DNA from: Enterobacter cancerogenus
GTDB taxonomy: Bacteria; Pseudomonadota; Gammaproteobacteria; Enterobacterales; Enterobacteriaceae
Direction of reading: 5' to 3'
NCBI GenBank assembly: GCA_000773965.1
Contig: JRUP01000011.1
Coordinates: 1 to 64,000 of the forward strand
Length of the DNA stretch: 64,000 nucleotides
Shown one piece after another: positions 33,818-42,759 of the stretch (within the stretch, counting starts at the first letter, position 1; the number at the start of each line of letters is the position of its first letter). The notes under the pieces were generated by a model. It made no database searches and was not told the origin of the DNA. It saw nothing but the letters and a program-made list of their open reading frames with translations. Position numbers and translations under genes: made by a program.

Positions 33818-35305
33818 TCAACCGACTTCATGCCACATTTCGCTCATCGCCAGCTCCAGCCTTTTGAACACCCGATAACGTGCATCATGAAACGCAAAGC
33901 GTTCCGGGCGTGGCTGTAACTCGCCGGGATTAAGGCATACTGCTTGCTGTGCCGCCGTGGCCAGATCGGGCCAGACACCTACGCCGACGCCCGCACAAAG
34001 TGCAGCACCCAGCGCGCCAGTCTCTTTGCACTCAGCCACGCGAATCGGAACGCCCAACACATCAGCAAACATTTGCGGCCAGATGCAGCTGCGCGCCGCG
34101 CCACCAGAAAGGGTCGCGTGGGTAAACGAAATCCCTGCTGCGCGCAAGCGATCGATGTGCGCGCGATGGGCAAATGTCACGCCTTCAAACAGCGCAAACA
34201 GCATATCTGCGCGCGTATGCCAGCCGCTCAAGCCATAAAACCCCGCTTTTGCGGGTTCAGATTTACGACCGGAATAGAGGTAAGGATGATAGAGCGGCAA
34301 CTGCGGGTTGGGTTCAACATGGGCCACGGTATCACTGCTGTGCGCCGCGCCGTTGCCAGCGCGTCCATCATCGAACTCACGCAGGAACCAGTCGAGATTG
34401 GCGGCCGAGGTGGCACTGGCTTCAATCGCCATAAAGCGGTCATTTTCGATAATTGAATTCATAAACACCGGACGCTGGTAATCCGGGTTGTCCACCACCA
34501 CCTGATTGATGCTCCAGGTTCCTGCGACGATGGAAGCCTCGCCGGTTTTGACCACGCCGGAGCCAATGGCGCTGGCCACTACATCAAAAATCCCGGCCAC
34601 CACCGGAATACCTGACGGTAATCCGGTGAGTTGCGCGGCGCGCGCGGTCACGTGCCCGACCACCGCACAAGACTCGCGCAGAGGCGGCAGCAGGTTAAGC
34701 GCCTCTTCAATGCCATACAGCGCCATCAACTCGTGGCTGTAATTGCGCTGTCGATAATCGATTAATCCGGCTCCGGCGGCATCGGAAACCTCAGCGCTGA
34801 TAGCCCCGCAGAGGAAATGGGCGATGACATCTTTAGCACACAACAAATGGCCGATCTGCGCCCAGCGATCGGGCTGATGCTGTTTAATCCAGCTGATCAG
34901 CACGGGCGTGGCGGCGGGCCAGGGCTTCTGCAGCGAAAGTTGATAGATGGCTTTATCGGTACCGCTGGCTTCCAGGCCCTGCACGGTTTCGATGGCACGA
35001 TGGTCGATAGATTGAATGCCGAACAGTGGCTGCTGCTGTTTATCGAGTGCATACAAGCCGTTACCGTGACCCGCCGCGCCAACGGCGATCACCTCGCTTG
35101 CCGCGCTGCCCGCTTGTTGCAAGCAACGACTCACGGCCTCGCTAACGCCGTGCCAGATATCTTCCACTGGTCGCTCGGCATAACCTTCCTGCGGCTGGTG
35201 GGTTTCTCCGGCGCATTCTGCTACCGACAGCACGCGACCACTCAGATCAAACAGTACTGCCTTGATCATGGTGTTACCGGCATCAATGCCGAGTAGTTGA
35301 CTCAT
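33818..35305 (-). CDS. FGGY-family sugar/polyol kinase, LyxK-like
   Basis: ATP-dependent kinase of 495 aa. N-terminal GIDAGNTMIKAVLFD is the FGGY phosphate region; PVVAGIFDVVASAIGSG carries the putative catalytic Asp; SGGAARSCIWPQMFADVLG is the second ATP-binding signature. Of the FGGY kinases I can recall, it reads most like L-xylulose kinase LyxK (GTWSINQV, EASATSAANLDWF, GFYG...HTRADMLFALFEGVTFAHRAH). It is the last gene of the operon with a GlpD-like dehydrogenase, so its substrate is more likely a polyol than a ketose. Exact substrate unknown. Confidence 0.75.
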   Translation of the reverse strand: MSQLLGIDAGNTMIKAVLFDLSGRVLSVAECAGETHQPQEGYAERPVEDIWHGVSEAVSRCLQQAGSAASEVIAVGAAGHGNGLYALDKQQQPLFGIQSIDHRAIETVQGLEASGTDKAIYQLSLQKPWPAATPVLISWIKQHQPDRWAQIGHLLCAKDVIAHFLCGAISAEVSDAAGAGLIDYRQRNYSHELMALYGIEEALNLLPPLRESCAVVGHVTARAAQLTGLPSGIPVVAGIFDVVASAIGSGVVKTGEASIVAGTWSINQVVVDNPDYQRPVFMNSIIENDRFMAIEASATSAANLDWFLREFDDGRAGNGAAHSSDTVAHVEPNPQLPLYHPYLYSGRKSEPAKAGFYGLSGWHTRADMLFALFEGVTFAHRAHIDRLRAAGISFTHATLSGGAARSCIWPQMFADVLGVPIRVAECKETGALGAALCAGVGVGVWPDLATAAQQAVCLNPGELQPRPERFAFHDARYRVFKRLELAMSEMWHEVG

Positions 35306-35335
35306 ATCCGACTCCGATTCACAGACGAAGACGGC

Positions 35336-35356
35336 GCACCGCTTAAGCGCCGGTGC
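35336..35356 (-). other. intercistronic hairpin between aldolase and kinase genes
   Basis: GCACCG (35336-35341) pairs with CGGTGC (35351-35356), with the palindrome CGCTTAAGCG overlapping the loop. In the only sizeable gap (60 bases) inside the lower operon it may adjust kinase expression or mRNA stability. Confidence 0.35.
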
Positions 35357-35365
35357 AGGTAAAAC

Positions 35366-36205
35366 TCAACCCTGCTGATAAATGTCCAGGGCTTCCGCGC
35401 CGCTGGCGCCCTGGTGGATGATCGCCATCAGCGCTTTCACCACGCGAGACGGATTATCGTGTTGATACACGTTCCGGCCGTACACCATGCCGCTGGCACC
35501 TTGCGCCATTAACGCCGCGCTTTTGGCCAGCACCGGTGCCAGTTCGCCTTTGCCGCCACCGCGCACCAGCGTCGGACAGCGCGCCGCTTCCACCACGCGG
35601 TGAAAATCTTCCACATTCTCCGTCGGATCGGCTTTGATGATGTCGGCGCCGAGTTCACGCGCCAGACGCACCAGCGGCACGATTTTCTCTACATCACCGA
35701 TCGAACCGTACGCCGCGCCTTGTCCTGCCGGGGCCATCACCAGAGGTTCAATCATCAGCGGCATGGCGTAGCGATCGCACGCCTGACGCAGACGGCCGAT
35801 GTTCTCCACGCACATGCGGAAGATGCCGGGTTCATCGGGGATCAGATAGAGATTCACCACCACCGCAGCCGCATCCATCTGCAACGCGGCGAGGATTGGC
35901 TCATCCGGGTTGTGCAACACCGCCCACATTTCGCGATGTCGCGCCGCGTTGTAGGCGTTGCCGACATCCGTGCGCATCACCAGCGCCGGTTTCCGTCCCG
36001 CGACCTGCTGCAACAGATCGGCCTGACCGTAATTCACCTGAATGGCATCCGGCTGCGCGGCGATCAGGTTCTCCATCACACCTTCGATGTTCTCTAACCC
36101 AATCAGAAAGTCGGGCTCATTCGCAATACCGTGGTCGATAGCCACATCAAGGCACTTACCGTGTTGAAACAGACGATTCATGCGGACTTTATTGCTGACT
36201 AACAT
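35366..36205 (-). CDS. DhnA/LsrF-type class I aldolase
   Basis: TIM-barrel Schiff-base aldolase of the DhnA/FbaB/LsrF group, 279 aa. Characteristic blocks are CLDVAIDHGIANEPDF (AIDHG start), GADIIKADPTENVEDF with the likely Schiff-base lysine, and VRGGGKGE. It overlaps the upstream dehydrogenase gene by 17 bases. In this operon it would split the ketose phosphate made by the kinase and dehydrogenase, probably to a triose phosphate and a small aldehyde. This role is inference; LsrF shows the fold can also act as a thiolase-like enzyme. Confidence 0.75.
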   Translation of the reverse strand: MLVSNKVRMNRLFQHGKCLDVAIDHGIANEPDFLIGLENIEGVMENLIAAQPDAIQVNYGQADLLQQVAGRKPALVMRTDVGNAYNAARHREMWAVLHNPDEPILAALQMDAAAVVVNLYLIPDEPGIFRMCVENIGRLRQACDRYAMPLMIEPLVMAPAGQGAAYGSIGDVEKIVPLVRLARELGADIIKADPTENVEDFHRVVEAARCPTLVRGGGKGELAPVLAKSAALMAQGASGMVYGRNVYQHDNPSRVVKALMAIIHQGASGAEALDIYQQG

Positions 36206-37943
36206 GGCGTGTTTCCTCCTGGAAAAGAGTAGGGTTAAGATCGGTCAGGCCGTGCTGTCGCGCCAGACTGGCGCAACTGCTTTGCAGATGGTTTTGCAGT
36301 TGAGTGGCATTCCAGCCGCGCAGGTCCGCCATCAGTTGAGCAATTTCGGCCACCAGTGAAGGCGTCAATTCGCCGCAAATCGCTAGCGACGTGCGGCGCA
36401 CCAGCAGGTCTTCAAGTTGTTGAATCTGCTCATGCTCAATAAGGTAACGAAGTTCCAGCGCGCTATACCCCGCATGATGCTGCAGCGGCTGCTCCCCCTG
36501 TTGCTGGATCAATTGCAGGATTGGCAGGGCGCGGCTGCCATAACGGCGGACTAACTGCGATACGCGGGACAAGGGCAGTGAATGTAGATGCGCGAGTTGG
36601 GCAAGCCACGCGGTTTGCCCGGAAGGTGCAGGGAAGTCGCGTCCACCGCCGATGGGCAGATCGCCGCTCGATATTCGCCGCTTTTCTCCGATCAGACGCA
36701 ATACCCGATCCGCGGCCTCTTCACCAAACTGACGAAAGGTGGTCCATTTGCCGCCGACCAGGCATAGCAAGCTGTAAGCATGTGCGGCATCAGGTGGCAG
36801 CAGCACCAGCGAGTGATTACGGGAGATTTGCCCGTTAACTTTGGCGTTGCTGGCCGGAAGCGGACGCACACCGCAGAAGGTGTAAAGAATGGATGATTCC
36901 GGCACCACGACGTCAGGAAAAACAAAGCGCAGCGACTCAAGAATGTAGGCTTTTTCCTGCTCTTCACACACCACGCTATCGGGATCGTCCACGCGGATAT
37001 CCGTGGAACCGAGCAGCACCTTGCCAAACCACGGAAACATAATGCAGACGCGGCCTTCCTGGTTTTCGAAATAGACCATTTCCCCATCGAGCATCTGTAA
37101 CAGTTTGGGGTGATCAATGATCAAATGCGAACCCTTGGTCCCGCCAATCAGTTTGGTGAAATGTTCCGAGGGCGCCAGACGCTGATTGAGCTGATCTATC
37201 CACGCGCCGCCGGCATTCACCAATACGTGCGGCTGCAGAGTAAAGTGCTCACCGCTGAGTGCATCCTGTAACGTAACGGATTCGCCATCGGCGCTCACCA
37301 GCTGCAAGTAATTCAGCGCCAGTGCCTCCGGACAAGCACGCTCGGCATCTTCAATCAATTCATACCCCAGTCGTTCCGGTGCACTGATCCACGCATCGTA
37401 GTAGCTGGCGCTGTACTTCACCCAGGGGGCAAATCCTGGCCAGCGGTCGCGCGTGGCTGCCTCGCCGCGCACCTGATGTTTGGGCATCGATCCGTACTGC
37501 CTGGTGTAGACATCGTAGAGACTGAGGCCAGTTTTGATCAGCAGAGCGCCGCGGCGTGTGGGTTTGTCGCTCAGACGCAAAAAACGCCGCGTGGCGTTGA
37601 GCAGCCCGCCACCAAGGTTGTCGATCGGGACGGTGGTACGCAGCGGAAAAACATAGTGCGCCGCGTTTTTCAGTAGCCGGTCACGCTCTATCACCGACTC
37701 TTTGACCAGCATAAACTCGCCGGTTTCCAGATAGCGCAGTCCGCCGTGGATCATACGAGACAGCGCGCCGCTGGCCGCCTGGCACCAGTCACCTTTTTCC
37801 ACCAGAACCGCCGGAATACCCTGCAATGCCAGTTCGCGAAAGGTGCTGATGCCGTTGATGCCGCCACCGACAATCAACACCGGTGTGGACGTGCGTTGTC
37901 GTAAAGCGCTAAGTCGCTGCTCGCGTGTTGCATTATTCTCCAT
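36189..37943 (-). CDS. GlpD/EryB-like FAD-dependent polyol-phosphate dehydrogenase
   Basis: Membrane-associated FAD oxidoreductase of the glycerol-3-phosphate dehydrogenase family, 584 aa. N-terminal dinucleotide motif LIVGGGINGISTFRELALQG (about 23-42), then RMIHGGLRYLETGEF, the family's second signature. Given neighbours (FGGY kinase, aldolase, SorC regulator, sugar importer) it probably oxidises a sugar-alcohol phosphate to a ketose phosphate and feeds electrons to quinone. It is longer than the eryB homologue at 52511-54037, chiefly at the C-terminus. It overlaps the regulator gene upstream by 11 bases and the aldolase gene by 17, indicating one transcript. Confidence 0.78.
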   Translation of the reverse strand: MENNATREQRLSALRQRTSTPVLIVGGGINGISTFRELALQGIPAVLVEKGDWCQAASGALSRMIHGGLRYLETGEFMLVKESVIERDRLLKNAAHYVFPLRTTVPIDNLGGGLLNATRRFLRLSDKPTRRGALLIKTGLSLYDVYTRQYGSMPKHQVRGEAATRDRWPGFAPWVKYSASYYDAWISAPERLGYELIEDAERACPEALALNYLQLVSADGESVTLQDALSGEHFTLQPHVLVNAGGAWIDQLNQRLAPSEHFTKLIGGTKGSHLIIDHPKLLQMLDGEMVYFENQEGRVCIMFPWFGKVLLGSTDIRVDDPDSVVCEEQEKAYILESLRFVFPDVVVPESSILYTFCGVRPLPASNAKVNGQISRNHSLVLLPPDAAHAYSLLCLVGGKWTTFRQFGEEAADRVLRLIGEKRRISSGDLPIGGGRDFPAPSGQTAWLAQLAHLHSLPLSRVSQLVRRYGSRALPILQLIQQQGEQPLQHHAGYSALELRYLIEHEQIQQLEDLLVRRTSLAICGELTPSLVAEIAQLMADLRGWNATQLQNHLQSSCASLARQHGLTDLNPTLFQEETRHVSQQ

Positions 37944-38925
37944 GGATTGCTCCCCGGCTCTTGGCCATTTCGAGTACGCCTGCTGCGGTGGATTCGTCGG
38001 TGACCATGCCTTTTAGCCACTGGCCTTGCAGCGCACAGTGAATGGGATCCACTTTGTCGCGTCCGGCCACCACCGCCATAGAAAAGGGAATACGTTGTAG
38101 CTCCGATAAGGTCAGCCCAACCAGTCGCTGATTGGCGTCAAACGGCGCGGGCTGGCCTCGTGCATCGAGTAACCAGGCTAGCAGTTCGCTGCGTGCGCCA
38201 CTGGTTTCGATGCTGGCGGATGCATGACGAGCTGCCAGATTCAAATCGTAGTAGCTGGAACTGTCGCTGTGAATAGAACCAAGACCGACCACTGCCAGCG
38301 TAGCGTTACGCGCTTTATCCAGCACCCGGTCTACGGCACTGATTCTCATCAACATGTCACGTTCAGCAGCAGAGTCAGTGAAGAGCGGGGCATGAATCTG
38401 CCAGGCATGGCCGCCAAGCCGAGCCGCCATTTCAGAGGCAACATGATTCACGTCGGTATAGTGCTTTCCTTGCACGCAACCCAATGCAGGCACGACCTGA
38501 ACATCGTATTTGCGCGAAGGATGCAGTGCCTCCACCAGAGCGCTCACGCCTTTGCCACCGGTGATCGCAATAACGTCGCCATCTTTAAGACGTGATAGCA
38601 AATAATCCGCCGCCGCCGCGCCCACCATCTGTAAATTCTGCTCATCACTGCGCGCGACATTGGGTGCCACCACCACCTGTTGCAGTTGACCCCATTGCTG
38701 CAGATCACTTTCGAGTTGGTGGGCCGACAGCCAGGGCGATTTAATAGTGATTTCCACCATGCCGCTCTCTTTGCCCTGACGAATCAGGCGATTCACGCTG
38801 GCGACCGACAATCCGGTTTCCACCGCAATCTCCGACTGCTTTTTGCCGTCGAGGTAATACATCACCAATACCTGATAGATCTGGCGTGCACTGTGAAATG
38901 CTGGATGTTCGCTGGCGAATTCCAT
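37933..38925 (-). CDS. SorC-family transcriptional regulator of the polyol operon
   Basis: Sugar-phosphate-responsive regulator, 330 aa. The helix-turn-helix lies at about residues 30-55 (KKQSEIAVETGLSVASVNRLI) and the SorC effector domain follows, with AITGGKGVSALVEAL and the C-terminal GRDKVDPIHCAL. It is encoded inside the operon between transporter and enzyme genes, so it probably autoregulates, answering to the phosphorylated substrate as SorC proteins do. The 34-bp palindrome at 42553-42586 is a likely binding site. Confidence 0.82.
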   Translation of the reverse strand: MEFASEHPAFHSARQIYQVLVMYYLDGKKQSEIAVETGLSVASVNRLIRQGKESGMVEITIKSPWLSAHQLESDLQQWGQLQQVVVAPNVARSDEQNLQMVGAAAADYLLSRLKDGDVIAITGGKGVSALVEALHPSRKYDVQVVPALGCVQGKHYTDVNHVASEMAARLGGHAWQIHAPLFTDSAAERDMLMRISAVDRVLDKARNATLAVVGLGSIHSDSSSYYDLNLAARHASASIETSGARSELLAWLLDARGQPAPFDANQRLVGLTLSELQRIPFSMAVVAGRDKVDPIHCALQGQWLKGMVTDESTAAGVLEMAKSRGAIHGE

Positions 38926-38938
38926 CGATGATGCGTCC

Positions 38939-39934
38939 TTATGCTGCCCGATATTTATTCAGCAGGTGGTCAATCGACACCGCCGCCAGCAGAATTAAAC
39001 CTTTGATCAAGTCCTGCCAGTAGACGGAAACATTAATCAGGATCAGTGAGCTGGTCACGATGGAGAGCAGTGCGACACCTAAAACCGCGCCCAGAATCGA
39101 GCCAGTGCCGCCTTTCAGGCTTGCGCCGCCTATCACCGCCGCCGCTATCACGTTCAGTTCCATCCCTACGCCAAAGGTCGGGGTAGCTGAGCCTAACCGC
39201 GCCATATAAATAATGCCGGCTACACCTGCTAGCGTTGAGGTGAGTACCGTGACCCACAGTTTTATGCGGTTGATGTTGATGCCGGAATAGGCCGCCGCAC
39301 GTTCATTACTGCCGGTATAAAACACTTTGCGGAACAGTGTGGCTTTGCGCAGTAGGAAATCGAACAGGGCGACCAATATAAAGAACAGCAGGATGACAAA
39401 CGGAATGCCCCACATGGCACCCTGGCCAATGAATTTGAAACTGACGGGAAGTGTGAACAGCGACAGCGGCGTGCCCTGGGTGATGATCATGCAAAGCCCG
39501 CGCACAATCACCATCGCGGCCAGCGAGGCAATAAAATGACTCAGGCCGATTTTGGTCACTGTTAAACCCATCAGCAAGCCCACCAGTGCGGCGGCAGCTA
39601 TTCCTCCCAGGCTGGCCAGCCAGGGATCCACCCCACTGAGAAACAGTTGTCCCGCGACCACCATAGAAAGGCACACCACGGCGCCGACCGAGAGATCGAG
39701 ACCGCCGACGATCAACAAGATCGTCATACCGATCACCACAATGCCTTCAATCGAAAACGACAACAGCATCGCTTTCATATTGGCCCACGTCAGGAAGTAG
39801 GGTGAGGTAAAACTCATCACGATAAAGATTAACGCGATGATCGCAATCAAGCCGATTTCCCGCTGCTTGTGCAGGCCGCCAAACAATGACAGCCGGGATT
39901 TGCCTGCTCCAGGCAAGGTCGTATTCATGGTCAT
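38939..39934 (-). CDS. sugar ABC transporter permease (RbsC-like)
   Basis: Inner-membrane permease of the CUT2 class, 331 aa, with about 8-10 hydrophobic segments. Blocks GGLDLSVGAVV, the loop region NERAAAYSGININRIKLWV and AAVIGGASLKGGTGS are typical of RbsC. Its ATG overlaps the ATPase stop by 4 bases, with GGAGG directly upstream. Forms a homodimer channel with the adjacent fused ATPase. Substrate follows the operon and is unknown. Confidence 0.87.
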   Translation of the reverse strand: MTMNTTLPGAGKSRLSLFGGLHKQREIGLIAIIALIFIVMSFTSPYFLTWANMKAMLLSFSIEGIVVIGMTILLIVGGLDLSVGAVVCLSMVVAGQLFLSGVDPWLASLGGIAAAALVGLLMGLTVTKIGLSHFIASLAAMVIVRGLCMIITQGTPLSLFTLPVSFKFIGQGAMWGIPFVILLFFILVALFDFLLRKATLFRKVFYTGSNERAAAYSGININRIKLWVTVLTSTLAGVAGIIYMARLGSATPTFGVGMELNVIAAAVIGGASLKGGTGSILGAVLGVALLSIVTSSLILINVSVYWQDLIKGLILLAAVSIDHLLNKYRAA

Positions 39935-41436
39935 AGCGCCTCCACTTCAGGGGGAATGCCAGCAGCCAGTCTCATCAGATTCTCTTCGGTCATTGCATCG
40001 CCGGTCACTTCACCGGTGATGTGACCTTCATGAATCACGATAATGCGGTCACATAAACCAATCAGCTCAGGTAACTCTGATGAAATCACCATCAGTCCGA
40101 CACCGTTATGTGCTAATTGGGCGAGGATCTGGTAGATCTCTGCCTTGGCGCTGACATCAACACCGCGCGTCGGTTCATCAAGAAAGATGATATCGGGGTG
40201 CACCGACAGCACGCGCGCTAGCGCCACTTTTTGCTGATTGCCGCCAGAAAGCGATGACACCGGGTCGCTCAATTTGCCGCGTTTCAGTTTGACCTGGTGC
40301 GCCAGCGTTTCCGCCTGCGCACGCTCGCGGCTCGGGCTTAGCGTCAAACCGTGATGGCTAATCGCGCGGACATCCAGCGCCGAGATGTTCCAGTCAATCG
40401 GCATTGCTAAAAACAGCCCGGCGTCCTTACGATCTTCGGACAAATAAACCATGTGCTGTTGGATACTGGCGGCGTAATTTTTCAGGGTTGCTGGCTGGCC
40501 TTTGATACGTATCGTGCCGTGAGTTACCGGCTGCAATGCGCACACGCCCTGAGCGATTTCGCTACGGCCCGCGCCCATCAAGCCACCTATGCCGAGAATT
40601 TCGCCGGGATACAGCTCGAAATTGACATCGTAAAAACGCTGACTATCGCTAAGAGATCGTACCTCCAGCAGCGGTGCGGCACGATGAGAGGGGCGTTTAT
40701 CGGGATAGAGTTGCGACAATTCGCGACCGACAAGGCGCGTAATGACTTCATCCGGTGTCATGCTGTTCAATGGCGCACTGTGCACCGTCCGGCCATCGCG
40801 CAGAATGGTGATGTGCTGACAAAGCGCAAAAATCTCGGCCATACGATGACTGATATACACCACCGTGATGCCCTGATCGCGCAGTTGACGCACGATGGTG
40901 AACAGCGTCTGCGCTTCTGGTTCCGTGAGCGCTGCAGTGGGCTCATCCAGAATCAGTAAACGACAATCCAGCGTCAGCGCTTTGGCAATCTCCACCAGTT
41001 GCTGTTGTGACAACGACAGTTCGCTAACCTTTTTACTCACTGGAATCGGCGCAAGGCGATTCATGACCTGCTGCGCTTTTTCCCTCAAGGTTTTATGCGG
41101 AAATAGAAAGCCGCGCTGCTGATGCGCCATCCAGATATTTTCATAGATAGTGATATCCGGGCACAACGCGATCTCCTGGTGCACCAGCCCGATGCCTAAC
41201 CGCTGCGCCTCACGCGGCGAGCGAATGGTTACGGATTGCCCCTCCAACACTATTTCACCGCTGTCGGGGCGCAGAATGCCATCAATGATATTCATCAGAG
41301 TAGACTTACCCGCGCCGTTTTCACCGGCCAGCGCATGAATTTCACCGGACCTTAGCGTAAGATCAACGTCCTGTAACGCCTGTACTGCGCCGAAGCGTTT
41401 GCTGATGCTGCGTAACTCAAGCAGTGCCGTCATCAT
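39931..41436 (-). CDS. sugar ABC transporter ATPase, two nucleotide domains (RbsA-like)
   Basis: Fused double ATPase of the CUT2 class, 501 aa. First domain: Walker A GENGAGKST (about 40), signature LSLSQQQ, Walker B LLILDEPTAAL. Second domain: degenerate Walker A GLMGAGRSE, signature SLSGGNQQKVALAR, Walker B IIFLDEPTRGVD. This asymmetric pattern is normal for RbsA/MglA. Nine bases separate it from the binding-protein gene upstream. Confidence 0.89.
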   Translation of the reverse strand: MMTALLELRSISKRFGAVQALQDVDLTLRSGEIHALAGENGAGKSTLMNIIDGILRPDSGEIVLEGQSVTIRSPREAQRLGIGLVHQEIALCPDITIYENIWMAHQQRGFLFPHKTLREKAQQVMNRLAPIPVSKKVSELSLSQQQLVEIAKALTLDCRLLILDEPTAALTEPEAQTLFTIVRQLRDQGITVVYISHRMAEIFALCQHITILRDGRTVHSAPLNSMTPDEVITRLVGRELSQLYPDKRPSHRAAPLLEVRSLSDSQRFYDVNFELYPGEILGIGGLMGAGRSEIAQGVCALQPVTHGTIRIKGQPATLKNYAASIQQHMVYLSEDRKDAGLFLAMPIDWNISALDVRAISHHGLTLSPSRERAQAETLAHQVKLKRGKLSDPVSSLSGGNQQKVALARVLSVHPDIIFLDEPTRGVDVSAKAEIYQILAQLAHNGVGLMVISSELPELIGLCDRIIVIHEGHITGEVTGDAMTEENLMRLAAGIPPEVEAL

Positions 41437-41444
41437 CTTTCCCC

Positions 41445-42473
41445 TTACTCGTTGATGCCTTTGGTTCCACGACGTTTCAGGTAACGGTCCCAGCGGAAAT
41501 CATCGGCATTTTCTTTAGTCACCACGGCATAACCATTGTCGAGGATTGGGAACGAGAAGGGATTCACACCGTTGCGTTTGGCATCATTCATGGGGTCAAT
41601 CAATTCTGGGTGGGCGGCGAGGAACAGCGTCATAAAGCCCATGTAGCCCTGTATTCCCTGATTGGGGTTGATGGCACCAAACACCTCGCCGCTTTTAATC
41701 ATATCCAATACTTTGGCGTTGACGTCCACCGTCATCACTTTCACTTTGCCACCGTTTTCCACCACTGCCTGTGCGGCACCGATTGCTGAACTGGCTTCAG
41801 GCATAAAGATGCCTTTCAGGTTTGGATTCGCTTGGAGCATCGACAGCACGGCGTTGTAGGCTTTTGATGGATCCTGATTAGTGGCGGCGCGCGCAACCAG
41901 CTTGCTGTCAGGAAACGCGGTTTTCATCTCATTGATAAAAGCCGTAACCCGACGGTCATGATTATCCTGCCCTGGATTTTCCAGCACCGCATACTCCGCG
42001 CCTTTGCCCATGGCTTTACCGAGTTCATCGGCGGCGGCTTTACCTTCACGGAAGTTGTCTGAAGTGATGTAAGCGACACGCTTGCTGTTGGGGGAATCAG
42101 CGGCAAAAGTTACCACCGGAATGCCCATCTCTGCCGCACGATTAATTGGCTCGATAAAGGGGTCGGGATTCATCGGATGGAGGAAAATCCCGGCGGGTTT
42201 CTGCGCCAGAATCTGTTCGAAACTGGCTAACTGCTGGTTGACGTCGTAAGCGGGCGTGCCACCATAAACGGTTTTGCAGCCCAGCTGATGCGCAGCTTGT
42301 TTAAACATCTCGTACACCGGAAACCAGTATTCAACACCGGTCACCATGACGTTCATATAGTAAGTTTCGCCAGGTTTGCAACGGAACTGTGGTGATTCAT
42401 CGGCGGCACGTGCAGTGCTGGAGAGTGTGCCCGCTAACGCAAGGCTGGAGAGAAGGATGGCGATTTTTTTCAT
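41445..42473 (-). CDS. periplasmic sugar-binding protein (Peripla_BP_4), first gene of polyol operon
   Basis: Exported substrate-binding protein, 342 aa, with a signal peptide (to about residue 23, ARA-A). The mature protein has the ribose-binding-protein-like fold: YYMNVMVTGVEYWFPVYEMF, FLHPMNPDPFIEPINRAAEMGIPVV, VMTVDVNAKVLDMIKSG. Divergent from the beta-lactamase gene; the 286-base gap carries a large palindrome. First cistron of a seven-gene unit reading SBP, ATPase, permease, SorC, dehydrogenase, aldolase, kinase. Ligand unknown, probably a tetritol, pentitol or related sugar. Confidence 0.85.
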   Translation of the reverse strand: MKKIAILLSSLALAGTLSSTARAADESPQFRCKPGETYYMNVMVTGVEYWFPVYEMFKQAAHQLGCKTVYGGTPAYDVNQQLASFEQILAQKPAGIFLHPMNPDPFIEPINRAAEMGIPVVTFAADSPNSKRVAYITSDNFREGKAAADELGKAMGKGAEYAVLENPGQDNHDRRVTAFINEMKTAFPDSKLVARAATNQDPSKAYNAVLSMLQANPNLKGIFMPEASSAIGAAQAVVENGGKVKVMTVDVNAKVLDMIKSGEVFGAINPNQGIQGYMGFMTLFLAAHPELIDPMNDAKRNGVNPFSFPILDNGYAVVTKENADDFRWDRYLKRRGTKGINE

Positions 42474-42552
42474 GTTTTTCCCCGGAGCAGACGCTGAATT
42501 TGGAGGCTCAGCCGTGACGACTTAACGCGGAAAAACGAGCCGGGGTACGTTT

Positions 42553-42586
42553 TGAAAATTATTTCTGATGCGTGAAATAATTTTCA
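42553..42586. promoter_or_regulatory. 34-bp perfect palindrome upstream of the polyol operon
   Basis: TGAAAATTATTTC-tgatgcgt-GAAATAATTTTCA: two perfect 13-bp arms around an 8-base centre, 80 bases before the binding-protein start. AT-rich arms with no T-tract logic argue for an operator, most likely for the operon's SorC regulator. The remaining 42474-42759 holds no other feature I can support. Confidence 0.7.
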
Positions 42587-42759
42587 TAAGCTATAAAAGC
42601 TGGCGGGGAAAAGATCAATTAATGGTTAATAAAATGTTTCTCGCTTGTGATCGCCTTCACTTTCCCGCGGATAGCAGAATATTTGGTTAGGTGAAACCGT
42701 GACGGAATTTTATAATCACGTGCTGAAATTGTGGCTTAACTGAAATAAAAGGAATTTTT

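Noticed and set aside
36189..37943. Ordinary glycerol-3-phosphate dehydrogenase (glpD/glpA)
   Set aside because: No glpFK, glpBC or GlpR context; it is embedded by overlap in a sugar-importer operon with an aldolase and kinase. The same argument applies to 52511-54037.
33818..42473. Operon as an lsr (AI-2 uptake and processing) system
   Set aside because: FGGY kinase, SorC regulator and LsrF-type aldolase fit, but the kinase reads as LyxK-like, there is one permease instead of two, no LsrG in the operon, and a GlpD-like gene is present.
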